Assembly: GCF_024508315.1 (NCBI RefSeq)
Contig: NZ_CP101987.1
Location: 620,001-684,000 of the forward strand
Direction of reading: 5' to 3'
Length of the DNA: 64,000 nucleotides
From: Cellulomonas xiejunii
GTDB taxonomy: Bacteria > Actinomycetota > Actinomycetes > Actinomycetales > Cellulomonadaceae
Position 1 is the stretch's first letter. Each line of letters begins with the position of its first letter. Made by a program: the position numbers and the translations under genes. The notes beneath the pieces were generated by a model. The model did no database searches. It saw only the letters and a program-made list of their open reading frames with translations, and was not told where the DNA came from. This document shows, piece by piece, positions 37,199 through 46,312 of this stretch.

Positions 37199-38722
37199 AT
37201 GCCGACGCGACCTTCCCTGCGCCGGTGCGCCCTCGTCGCGCTCGTCGCCCTCGGTCTGACCGGATGCGTCGCGCCGAAGCACCAGGCCTCGTCCCCGACC
37301 TCCGGCGCGTCGGCGTCCAGCACGTCCGACCCCGCCCTCGCCCGGTTCTACGACCAGGTCCTGGAGTGGACGACCTGCGGCGACGAGCAGTGCGCCGACG
37401 CGACGGTGCCCCTCGACTGGGAGGAGCCCGGTGGCGAGACGATCACGATCGCCCTGCGACGCGCGCCGGCGTCCAGTGGGTCACCCGTCGGATCGCTGCT
37501 GGTCAACCCGGGCGGGCCGGGCCGTTCCGCGATCGACACGATCGGCTTCTTTCGCCAGATCGTGTCGCGCGACGTGCTCGCGGCGTACGACCTGGTCGCC
37601 TTCGACCCGCGCGGCGTGCAGCACTCGTCGCCCGTCACGTGCGTGGACCCGGCCGAGCTCGACGAGCTCGCGGCGTGGGTGCCGGACTGGTCGACCGACG
37701 AGGGCATCGCCGAGGCCGTCGCCCGCAACGGTGAGTTCGGTGAGGCGTGCCTGGACCGCACCGGTCCGTTGCTGGGCCACGTCGACACGCGCAGCGCGGC
37801 CCGCGACATGGACGTGCTCCGCGCGGCGCTCGGTGACGAGGCACTGACGTTCCTCGGGTTCTCGTACGGGACCGAGCTGGGCGCGACGTACGCGGCACTG
37901 TTCCCGGAGCGCGTCGGCCGGTTCGTCCTCGACGGGGCACTGGACCCGACGCTGGACTCGGGCCAGGTCGCAGCCGGCCAGGCCGCGGGGTTCGAGAGCG
38001 CGCTGCGGGCCTACGTGACCGACTGCCAGGCCGCGGCGACGTGCCCGCTCGACGGTGACGTCGACGCCGGGCTCGCGCAGATCGAGCGCCTGTTCGACCG
38101 GACGCAGGCCAACCCACTGCCGACGGGAACGGACCGTGAGCTCACGTCGTCGCTCGCGTTCAGCGGTGTGGCGGCGGCGCTGTACGCGCAGTCGAGCTGG
38201 CCCCTGCTCACGCAGGCGCTGACCAAGGCGATCGACGCCGGCGACGGCTCGGTGCTGCTGCAGCTCGCCGACAGCTACTACGGGCGTGCGGCGGACGGCA
38301 CGTACGCGTCGAACCAGAACGAGGCGTTCTCCGCGATCCTGTGCCTCGACGACCGGCCGTCGGCAGACCCCGACGACATGCGCGCGGACGCCGCCGAGGT
38401 GACGGCCGTCGCCCCGACGGTCGGGCAGTTCTTCTCCTACGGCGGTGCGTCGTGCGCGCAGTGGCCGGTGCCGGCCGTCGGCTCGCTGGAGTCCTACGCC
38501 GCGGAGGGCGCCGCGCCGATACTCGTCGTCGGCACCACCAACGACCCGGCGACGCCGTACGCGTGGGCGCAGTCGCTCTCGGAGCTGCTCTCGTCCGCGG
38601 TGCTGCTCACCTACGAGGGCGAGGGGCACACCGCGTACGGCCGCTCCAACCGGTGCGTGAAGGACGCGGTGGACACGTACCTGCTGACCGGCGAGCCCCC
38701 GGCCGACGGCACGACCTGCTGA
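37199..38722 (+). CDS. secreted alpha/beta hydrolase lipoprotein (tripeptidyl aminopeptidase-like)
   Basis: 507 residues. Lipoprotein signal with LTGC (Cys23 as lipid site). Alpha/beta hydrolase fold with the TAP-like C-terminal domain: oxyanion region LLVNPGGPGRSAID, nucleophile in FLGFSYGTELGATYA (GxSxG), acid in GTTNDPATPYAWA, and His in YEGEGHTAYG. Disulfide-type Cys pairs at CGDEQC and SNRC...TTC. Proteins of this kind (SlpD/E, Tap) cleave tripeptides from extracellular peptides; activity on esters is possible. Confidence 0.9.
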   Translation: MPTRPSLRRCALVALVALGLTGCVAPKHQASSPTSGASASSTSDPALARFYDQVLEWTTCGDEQCADATVPLDWEEPGGETITIALRRAPASSGSPVGSLLVNPGGPGRSAIDTIGFFRQIVSRDVLAAYDLVAFDPRGVQHSSPVTCVDPAELDELAAWVPDWSTDEGIAEAVARNGEFGEACLDRTGPLLGHVDTRSAARDMDVLRAALGDEALTFLGFSYGTELGATYAALFPERVGRFVLDGALDPTLDSGQVAAGQAAGFESALRAYVTDCQAAATCPLDGDVDAGLAQIERLFDRTQANPLPTGTDRELTSSLAFSGVAAALYAQSSWPLLTQALTKAIDAGDGSVLLQLADSYYGRAADGTYASNQNEAFSAILCLDDRPSADPDDMRADAAEVTAVAPTVGQFFSYGGASCAQWPVPAVGSLESYAAEGAAPILVVGTTNDPATPYAWAQSLSELLSSAVLLTYEGEGHTAYGRSNRCVKDAVDTYLLTGEPPADGTTC

Positions 38723-38800
38723 CTTTGGACTCGGGGCGCGCGCCGGGTACAGTGGGCGCGCTCGCTGATCGACCGCGGTTCTCCGCGCCCCGACGGTGAT

Positions 38801-38873
38801 GCCGCCTTAGCTCAGTCGGCAGAGCGTCTCACTCGTAATGAGAAGGTCTGGGGTTCGATTCCCCAAGGCGGCT
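38801..38873 (+). tRNA. tRNA-Thr (anticodon CGT)
   Basis: 73-base cloverleaf. Acceptor GCCGCCT pairs with AGGCGGC, discriminator T. D-arm TAGCTCAGTCGGCAGAGC, anticodon stem TCTCA/TGAGA with loop CTCGTAA (anticodon CGT, reads ACG), T-arm GGGGTTCGATTCCCC. CCA not encoded. Followed by a hairpin terminator. Confidence 0.97.
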
Positions 38874-38878
38874 CGTCC

Positions 38879-38923
38879 ACGAAGGCCCCGTCACCAGCGG
38901 AAACGCGGGTGCGGGGCCTTCGT
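38879..38923. terminator. hairpin after the tRNA
   Basis: ACGAAGGCCCCG / CGGGGCCTTCGT, 12-base perfect arms, 21-base loop, starting 6 bases past the tRNA end. Confidence 0.85.
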
Positions 38924-39126
38924 CATGTCCCCGTGGCAGGTGCGTTCCGCGTGCGACGACGCCGATCCCACCCCGGCGACCTCGCCGACGCCCGCGAGGT
39001 CGCCCGACGAGGCCTCACCCGCACCGACGTCCACGGACCGAGGTCCCTGGTCCGGGCCCCGCGGTACTCCTAACCTGCGATGACGGCCCCAATGGCGGGG
39101 CATGGCGTCTCGGCAAGGAGGCCGAC

Positions 39127-39321
39127 ATGCGGGTTCGTCCGTACCACTCCGCGCGCAGCACCGCGGCGCACGTCTACCACGAGGACGACGACTGCCCGGC
39201 AGGGCGGAACCTCGCCTGGTTCGACAAGGTCGAGGGCAGCGAGGACTGCGAGCCGTGCCCGCAGTGCGTACGGACGGTGACGTCCTGCCTCGACCACCCC
39301 GCCACGGCGACGGTGTCGTAG
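39127..39321 (+). CDS. small Cys-containing protein
   Basis: 64 residues. AAGGAGG lies 6 bases before the ATG, so expression is likely. The pattern VYHEDDDCPAGRNL ... CEPCPQC resembles small actinobacterial proteins of the form VYH..T.CTEGNNI..C..C that may bind a metal with two or more Cys (here four to five Cys plus His). No function known. Stands alone between the tRNA and a LiaF-like gene. Confidence 0.72.
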   Translation: MRVRPYHSARSTAAHVYHEDDDCPAGRNLAWFDKVEGSEDCEPCPQCVRTVTSCLDHPATATVS

Positions 39322-39361
39322 CCGGCCCGTGCGCCTGCTGAGGACCCGTCGGGTACCCCGC

Positions 39362-39367
39362 TAGGTT
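39362..39367 (+). promoter_or_regulatory. leaderless -10 (TAGGTT)
   Basis: TAGGTT is followed by exactly 6 bases and the ATG at 39374. Confidence 0.7.
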
Positions 39368-39373
39368 GATCGC

Positions 39374-40078
39374 ATGGAGTCTCGGCGCTCGTACGGTCAG
39401 GTGCTGGTGGGGGTGCTCGTCGTTCTCGCCGGGGTGGTCCTGCTGCTCGAGCGCACCGGCGTCGTCGAGGTCGACCTGGGGACCGTCGCCGCCACCTTGT
39501 GGCCGCTGCTCGTCGTGCTCGTAGGCGTGACGTCGCTGCTGCTGGTGCCGCGTGCGTGGTTCGGGCCCGCGGTGATCACGGCCTCCGGTGTCGTGCTGCT
39601 GCTCGACCGGCTCGACGTGCTCGACGTGAGCCTGTGGGAATACCTGTGGCCGGTCGCGGTCATCCTCATCGGGCTCGGCATCACCTTCGGGGCTGCCGCG
39701 CGCAACGAGCGGGAGGACCACGTCACGGCGATCGCGTTCTGGTGGGGCACGGAGCGGCGCACCCGCACGCAGCAGTTCCGTTCCGCGAGCCTCACCGCGA
39801 TCATGGGCGGCATCGAGCTCGACCTGCGCGATGCCGACATCCAGGGGTCGGCCCGCATCGACGTCTTCACGTTCTGGGGCGGCGTCGACATCAAGGTGCC
39901 GCGCACGTGGGAGGTCCGCACCACGGGCCTGCCGCTGCTCGGCGGCTGGGAGAACAAGGCCGAGCTGCCCGTGGGCGGGGGACCCGTGCTCGACGTCCGC
40001 ATCGTCGCGATCATGGCCGGCGCCGAGGTGCGCAACGGCAAGCAGAGGGTCGAGCGCGGCATCCAGGACGCGCGCTGA
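39374..40078 (+). CDS. LiaF-like/DUF5668 membrane protein
   Basis: 234 residues. Four hydrophobic segments in the first 115 residues, with LWPLLVVLVG and LWPVAVILIGLG typical of LiaI/LiaF-like (DUF5668) repeats. The C-terminal domain (SLTAIMGGIELDLRDADIQG, FTFWGGVDIKVP, VRIVAIMAGAEVRN) is the cell wall-active antibiotic response (LiaF C-terminal) beta-helix type. Such proteins monitor envelope stress. No LiaRS two-component genes lie next to it. Confidence 0.85.
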   Translation: MESRRSYGQVLVGVLVVLAGVVLLLERTGVVEVDLGTVAATLWPLLVVLVGVTSLLLVPRAWFGPAVITASGVVLLLDRLDVLDVSLWEYLWPVAVILIGLGITFGAAARNEREDHVTAIAFWWGTERRTRTQQFRSASLTAIMGGIELDLRDADIQGSARIDVFTFWGGVDIKVPRTWEVRTTGLPLLGGWENKAELPVGGGPVLDVRIVAIMAGAEVRNGKQRVERGIQDAR

Positions 40079-40109
40079 CGGACCGACGTCCTGACGGCGC
40101 GGGCGCCCG

Positions 40110-40196
40110 TCAGCCGCCGACGTACGCGAGCGCCTCGGCGATCCGCAGCTCGGCGAACGCCTCGGCCACCGCGTGCAGACGTGCCGCCGGCACCGC
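40110..40196 (-). pseudogene. 28-codon coding-like tail after an in-frame TAG
   Basis: Directly after the TAG at 40197-40199 the same frame continues for 28 sense codons (AVPAARLHAVAEAFAEL, RIAEALAYVGG) to a TGA at 40110. Third positions are almost all G or C, as in real genes here, and the peptide is a plausible helix. It looks like the original C-terminus cut off by a nonsense change. The GTG at 40193 could also start a tiny peptide. Confidence 0.5.
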
Positions 40197-41534
<1,338 letters not shown>

Positions 41535-41638
41535 TCCTGGCTCATCGGCGCGGACGACCCGCGTCTTGAGCCCTCCGCGGTGTGATGTCCGGGAGTCGGG
41601 GGCGTACCTCCGTTCCGCCGCCGCGGCGCCCGGGCGCC

Positions 41639-42703
41639 TCAGCGCGGGCGGTCGCGGTCCTTGCTCGGCTGCACCCGCTTGGGCTCACCGGGCATCTTCG
41701 GGTACTCCGGCGGGTACGGCAGGTCGCCGTGGCCCTCGTCGCGTTCCTGGCGCTCGGCGAGCTCCAGGAGCGAGTCGATCCGGTAGCGGGGCGTGGTGTG
41801 GGCGACGAGCGGCGCGTAGAGGTCACCGACCGTGGCGAAACGCTCGGGCATCGTCAGGACGTCGAAGTCGTCGGGATGCACGTCCGGCACCTCGTCCCAG
41901 GTCAGCGGTGCGGACACGGTCGCGCGCGGGTTGGAGCGGATGGAGTACGCCGACGCGATGGTGCGGTCCCGGGCCATCTGGTTGTAGTCGACGAAGATCT
42001 TCGACCCGCGCTCCTCCTTCCACCACTTCATCGTGACGTCGTCGGGCAGCCGCCGCTCCAGCTCGCGGCCGAACGCGATGGTGGCCCGGCGGGCGTCGGT
42101 GAACGACCACTCCGGCACGATCGGGACGAAGACGTGCAGGCCGCGCCCGCCCGACGTCTTGGGGAAGCCGTCCAGGCCGTGCTCGGCGAGCAGCTCGCGC
42201 ACGTGCGGGGCGACGCGGGCGGCGTCGGCGAAGTCGGTACCGGGCTGCGGGTCGAGGTCGATGCGCACCTGGTCGGGGTTCTCGACGTCGTCGCGGACCA
42301 CGGGCCACGGGTGGAACGTCAGCGTGCCCAGGTTCGCCGCCCACACGACCACCGCGACCTCGGTCGGGGCGACCTCGTCGGCCGTCCGCCCCGACGGGAA
42401 CGCGATCCTCGACGTCTCCACGTACCCCGGGGCGCCCTGCGGCACGCGCTTCTGGTAGAACGCGTCCCCCGACGAGTCCTGCCGCGTCGCCATCCGCGCG
42501 CCCTCGAACACGCCCTTCGGCCAGCGCTCGAGGGTGGTCGGCCGGTGCAGCAGCGCACCGAGGATGCCGTCACCGACGTCGAGGAAGTACCGCACCACGT
42601 CGAGCTTGGTCAGCCCGCGCTCCGGGAACACGACGCGGTCCGGGCTGCTGACGCGCACGGTCCGGCCGCGCACGTCCAGCTCCACCGCGGGGGTCTGTGC
42701 CAT
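41639..42703 (-). CDS. LigD-type DNA polymerase/primase domain protein
   Basis: 354 residues. Stand-alone archaeo-eukaryotic primase-type polymerase domain as in LigD, used in end joining or gap repair. Motifs: VRIDLDPQPGTDF (catalytic Asp pair), KTSGGRGLHVFVPI (SGGRGLHV), IFVDYNQMARDRTIASAYS (third Asp and Arg motif). No ligase or nuclease domain and no ku gene in the window. The ATG at 42703 follows TACGGT by 7 bases. May work with Ku and LigD encoded elsewhere. Confidence 0.92.
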   Translation of the reverse strand: MAQTPAVELDVRGRTVRVSSPDRVVFPERGLTKLDVVRYFLDVGDGILGALLHRPTTLERWPKGVFEGARMATRQDSSGDAFYQKRVPQGAPGYVETSRIAFPSGRTADEVAPTEVAVVVWAANLGTLTFHPWPVVRDDVENPDQVRIDLDPQPGTDFADAARVAPHVRELLAEHGLDGFPKTSGGRGLHVFVPIVPEWSFTDARRATIAFGRELERRLPDDVTMKWWKEERGSKIFVDYNQMARDRTIASAYSIRSNPRATVSAPLTWDEVPDVHPDDFDVLTMPERFATVGDLYAPLVAHTTPRYRIDSLLELAERQERDEGHGDLPYPPEYPKMPGEPKRVQPSKDRDRPR

Positions 42704-42710
42704 GGCTCAC

Positions 42711-42716
42711 ACCGTA
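42711..42716 (-). promoter_or_regulatory. leaderless -10 (TACGGT)
   Basis: TACGGT on the minus strand, 7 bases before the ATG at 42703. Confidence 0.5.
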
Positions 42717-42882
42717 GGGCCGAGCGCCGACACCCGCTTCCCGCCGTCGTCGCCCCGGGAGCGCGGGCGAGCAGACCACGTGCGGACCTCGGGGTCGGAT
42801 CAGGGACGGATGGGGGGCCACCCCGGAGGCGGGTGCGTCGGCCGACGGCCACAATCGTCCCAACGACGAGCAAGGAGGACGG

Positions 42883-43116
42883 ATGGACTCGGTACGCGAG
42901 ACGTTCGCACGTGCAGGGCTGTCACGGCCGCAGACCGGGCGCTGGCTGGCCGGGGTGTGCGCGGGCGTGGCGGCGAGGCTCGGGATCGACACCTGGATCG
43001 TGCGCCTCGTGCTGCTCCTGCTGCTCGTCCTGCCGGGGAGCCCGTTCGTCATCTACGCGATCCTGTGGATCTGCATGCCGCCCCAGGGCTGGATCCCGCC
43101 GGTCCGCACCCCCTAG
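42883..43116 (+). CDS. PspC domain small membrane protein
   Basis: 77 residues. PspC domain: GRWLAGVCAGVAARLGIDTW, then IVRLVLLLLLVLPGSPFVIY and AILWICMPP. One amphipathic part and one membrane helix. PspC-type proteins respond to envelope stress. AAGGAGG lies 5 bases before the ATG; CACAAT further upstream may be its -10. The stop is next to the following HATPase frame. Confidence 0.9.
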   Translation: MDSVRETFARAGLSRPQTGRWLAGVCAGVAARLGIDTWIVRLVLLLLLVLPGSPFVIYAILWICMPPQGWIPPVRTP

Positions 43117-43200
43117 GTGTCGCAGGTGGCGCGTCCAGGTCGGGTGTCCGGGTCGTGGTCCGGTCGGCAGGACCGGCGCGCGTCAGGCACCCTGGTGACC

Positions 43201-43635
43201 GTGGGAGAAGTCCGTGACCTTCGCAGCCGCCGTGGCACACCCCCGCCCCTGCTCGACGACGAGGTGGTCCTGACCGCCGAGCGCAGTGCACCTCGCCAGG
43301 CGCGGCACTGGGTGATGCGCGCGGTCGCCGACGCGGGCGTCGGAGGCACGTCCAACCAGGTCATCGAGCTGCTCGCGGGTGAGCTGGTGTCCAACGCCGT
43401 CGTGCACGGCCCGGCCGGGGAGCCGGTCCGGGTGGCGGTGCGCGTGGACGGGCCCGTCGTCCGCGTCGCCGTCACCGACCGCGGTGGCGGTGTCCCGCAG
43501 GTGCGCCACCCTGAGCCGACCGCGGCCAGCGGACGCGGCATGGCGCTCGTCGACGCGCTGTCGACCGCGTGGGGCTCGGCGCAGTCGCCGGACGCCGGCA
43601 CGACCGTGTGGTTCGAGGTCGACACCGACGAGTGA
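43201..43635 (+). CDS. anti-sigma-type ATP-binding protein (RsbW-like HATPase)
   Basis: About 144 residues. GHKL ATPase fold: N-box IELLAGELVSNAVVHG, G1 VTDRGGGVPQV, G2 GRGMALVDALS. Such proteins are anti-sigma factors or regulators paired with STAS proteins. The start is uncertain; GTG 43201 keeps the domain and has CACCCT 7 bases upstream, while GTG 43117 adds 28 residues without clear homology. The STAS gene at 13905 is far away, so a pairing is only a guess. Confidence 0.8.
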   Translation: MGEVRDLRSRRGTPPPLLDDEVVLTAERSAPRQARHWVMRAVADAGVGGTSNQVIELLAGELVSNAVVHGPAGEPVRVAVRVDGPVVRVAVTDRGGGVPQVRHPEPTAASGRGMALVDALSTAWGSAQSPDAGTTVWFEVDTDE

Positions 43636-43799
43636 CGGCCTTTGGGGGCTGAGCTGCAGGTGCTTGCGGCACGCCGCCGCTCACGTCCGTTGTGCGCGCA
43701 TGCTGGACTGGCGATACGTTCGTCCGGGATGTGGCGTGCTCGCGCCTGCGGGGTGCCGGTGACGGTGGTCGCGTGCCGGGCAGGACGTAGGGAGCAGAG

Positions 43800-45431
43800 A
43801 TGACGCGCAAGAGCGGCAACGTGGCGATGGAGCCGAGTACCTCGACCGGTGCGGTCGAGGCGACGGCGGTCGGGTCGACCGCACCGACGACCGGAGCGGT
43901 CGCTGCCGCGCCGCAGGGGCCGGACCGGCCGGTCCACCTGCCGCAGATCTCCGCCGAGGTCCGCGAGGACGGAACCGGCGAGATCAGCGTCGACGGGGTC
44001 CGCGAGAGCATCGCGATGGCCGACCTCGCGGAGGCGGGTGCGGCTATCACGGGTCGGATCGCCGCCCTCGCGGCGGAGGCCGGACGCCCGCTGCCGGTCG
44101 AGGTGCGTGACCCCGACGGTCTGTGGGCGCTGCTCATCCACCCCGACGGTCGTGTCGACGAGGCCGACGAGACCGACCTGGCGGCGTTGAGCGCGCCCGT
44201 GCCGGTCGTCGACCCGGCGTGGTCGCAGCCCGACCCGCTCTCCGCCCCGACGCCCGTCGTGCCTACCGGCGCGACGCCCGCGGTCCCCACCGGCGCGACG
44301 CCCGCGGTTCCCACCGGCGCCACGCCCGCGGTTCCTCACGGCGCGCCGCCCGCGGTTCCGTCGCACGTGGACGCGGACCCGGTGCCGTCGGGGGAGCAGC
44401 CCGTCGCGCCCGAGCCCGTCGCCGCGGCGCCCACGGCCGAGTCCCGCGGCGCGGCGCGGGGCGAGACCCGGGCCGAGCGTCGTGCCGACACCGGCTCGTT
44501 GCCGACGCTCGACGACCTGCTGGCGGCCCGCCACCCCGCCCACGAGGGCCCCGCGGAGCACGGTTGGCAGCGCACCGTGCGTCGCCTGACGCTCGGCGCG
44601 GTCAAGCCGCAGCCCGGTGCCGCCGAGCGCGCGCGCCGCTCCCAGGTGGGCGCGATCCGCCGCACGTTCGACGGTCCGCGCACGGTCGTCGTGGTCAACC
44701 CCAAGGGTGGTGCCCACAAGACGACCGCGACGATGCTGCTGGCCTCGACCTTCGGCCTGGCGCGCGGGGGCTACACGCTCGCCTGGGACAACAACGAGAC
44801 GCGCGGGACGCTCGGCTGGCGCTCCTCGCACGCCGACCACCAGCGCACCGCCGTCGACCTGCTGCACGCGCTGCCGGACCTCACGCAGCGCGGCACGCTG
44901 CGCATCGGCGACCTGGACTCCTACGTCCGCACGCAGCAGGACGAGCAGTTCGACGTGCTCGCGTCCGACGAGAACGCGGCGTCGATCGAGAGCGTCGACG
45001 CGGCGTCGTACCGCGCGCTGCACGACGTGCTCACGCAGTTCTACCGGGTGCTCGTCGTCGACACGGGCAACAACATGCGTGCCTCGAACTGGCAGGCCGC
45101 GGTGCAGTCGGCCGACCAGCTCGTGGTCGTCTCGACGCTGCGCGAGGACACCGCCCAGTCGGCGGCGTGGGCGCTCGACGCGCTGCGGGCCACCGGCCAG
45201 GACGAGCTGGTGCGGCAGGCCGTCACGATCCTGTCCTTCCCCGAGCCGAAGGTCGACAAGGACCTGCGGCACCGGCTGCGCTCGCACTTCGGTGCGCTGA
45301 CGCGAGCCGTCGTCGAGGTGCCGCACGACAAGGCGCTCGTGACGGGCGGCCCGATCGACCACGCGCAGCTGCGGCCGGCGACGCGTGACGCGTGGTTGCG
45401 CGCCACCGCGATCGTCGCGGACGGGCTCTGA
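43800..45431 (+). CDS. ParA/MinD-like ATPase with proline-rich N-terminus
   Basis: 543 residues. The first 280 are low complexity, with four PTGATPAV-type repeats near 157-185. The ATPase half starts near 290 with VVVVNPKGGAHKTTATMLLA: the deviant Walker A signature Lys and catalytic Lys remain, but the usual VG before the second Lys is AH. LAWDNNETRGTLGWRSS is the switch region and RVLVVDTGNNM the Walker B. Related proteins are found near secretion and partition genes; none is adjacent here. GGGAGCAGAG lies just before the ATG. Role unknown. Confidence 0.82.
   Translation: MTRKSGNVAMEPSTSTGAVEATAVGSTAPTTGAVAAAPQGPDRPVHLPQISAEVREDGTGEISVDGVRESIAMADLAEAGAAITGRIAALAAEAGRPLPVEVRDPDGLWALLIHPDGRVDEADETDLAALSAPVPVVDPAWSQPDPLSAPTPVVPTGATPAVPTGATPAVPTGATPAVPHGAPPAVPSHVDADPVPSGEQPVAPEPVAAAPTAESRGAARGETRAERRADTGSLPTLDDLLAARHPAHEGPAEHGWQRTVRRLTLGAVKPQPGAAERARRSQVGAIRRTFDGPRTVVVVNPKGGAHKTTATMLLASTFGLARGGYTLAWDNNETRGTLGWRSSHADHQRTAVDLLHALPDLTQRGTLRIGDLDSYVRTQQDEQFDVLASDENAASIESVDAASYRALHDVLTQFYRVLVVDTGNNMRASNWQAAVQSADQLVVVSTLREDTAQSAAWALDALRATGQDELVRQAVTILSFPEPKVDKDLRHRLRSHFGALTRAVVEVPHDKALVTGGPIDHAQLRPATRDAWLRATAIVADGL
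44262..44350. repeat. 24-bp in-frame tandem repeat
   Basis: About three and a half copies of a 24-base unit (CCCACCGGCGCGACGCCCGC and the next 4 bases) encoding PTGATPAV in the ParA-like protein. Confidence 0.85.
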
Positions 45432-45519
45432 GGGCCTGACGGCGCGGCGTCGCGACGGCGCGGTGAGAACGCGGTGACGATGCACTGACGTGCAGGACGA
45501 ACCGGTGCGCGGGGGCGTG

Positions 45520-45525
45520 CAAGAT
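45520..45525 (+). promoter_or_regulatory. possible leaderless -10 (CAAGAT)
   Basis: CAAGAT, then 5 bases to the ATG at 45531 of the sigma factor. Weaker match than other sites. Confidence 0.4.
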
Positions 45526-45530
45526 TCGCC

Positions 45531-46196
45531 ATGCCCGCGACACCAGGGGATGAGGGCGGTGCCCGCACCGCTCTGCCTGCCCGTCCGTCCGCCGACCCGG
45601 GAGCCGCAGTGCCCGCGCACCCTGAGCACGACACCGACGACCGAGCAGCCGCGGGCGTACCCGAGGACGGGCCGGTCGGCGACGGTCCACCTGCCGGTCC
45701 GCCCGCCGGGCCGCGCGACGCGGTGTGGTTCGAGCGTCTCGTGGACGACCACGCGACCGCGGTGCACCGGTACGTCGTACGCCGGGTCGGACCGTCGGAC
45801 GTCGAGGACCTCACGGCCGACGTCCTGACCGTCGCGTGGCGCCGCCGCGGGGACGTCCCGGAGGGCGCCGAGCTGCCGTGGCTGTACCGGACCGCGGCCT
45901 ACGTCGTGGCGAACCACCGCCGCAAGAGCCGACCCGTGCTGGTCGCGGAGGTGCCGGAGCGGGTCGACGGCGACGACCCGGCGCTGCGGGCGGTCCGCGA
46001 CGACACGGTGCGGACCGTGCTGGCCGGGATGTCGGCCCGCGACCGGGAGGTCCTGCTGCTGCACGCGTGGGAGGGCCTGGCGGGCGACGCGCTCGCGGCG
46101 GCGCTCGGTGTCGGACGGGGAGGTGCGGACGCGGCGCTGTCCCGCGCACGGTCGCGGCTGCGCGCGGCGTTCGACGAGGTGGGCGTCACCCCCTGA
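45531..46196 (+). CDS. ECF-type RNA polymerase sigma factor
   Basis: 221 residues. A 60-residue disordered Pro/Asp-rich lead precedes sigma region 2 (WFERLVDDHATAVHRYVVRR, VEDLTADVLTVAWRRRGDVP, ELPWLYRTAAYVVANHRRKS) and region 4 (VLAGMSARDREVLLLHAWEG, ALGVGRGGADAALSRARSRL). The long lead is unusual. The next gene on the same strand, a membrane protein starting 117 bases later, is the probable partner. Likely controls an envelope regulon. Confidence 0.92.
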   Translation: MPATPGDEGGARTALPARPSADPGAAVPAHPEHDTDDRAAAGVPEDGPVGDGPPAGPPAGPRDAVWFERLVDDHATAVHRYVVRRVGPSDVEDLTADVLTVAWRRRGDVPEGAELPWLYRTAAYVVANHRRKSRPVLVAEVPERVDGDDPALRAVRDDTVRTVLAGMSARDREVLLLHAWEGLAGDALAAALGVGRGGADAALSRARSRLRAAFDEVGVTP

Positions 46197-46312
46197 CGCA
46201 CCCGTCACGCGTGTCCCGCGGTGCGGCGTCGCGGCCAGCTGCAAGACGCGGCCCGCTCGGCACACAGAGGGGGCAGAGACAGATCGGGCCCGAACGCCCC
46301 CAGGAGGACCTC

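Noticed and set aside
38838-39083. 81-codon open frame overlapping the tRNA end
   Set aside because: It runs through the tRNA and terminator, has no ribosome site and no recognisable protein pattern.
40110-40193. A separate tiny gene starting at GTG 40193
   Set aside because: It is in the same frame as the upstream gene, only 27 codons long and without a ribosome site; a truncated tail explains it better.
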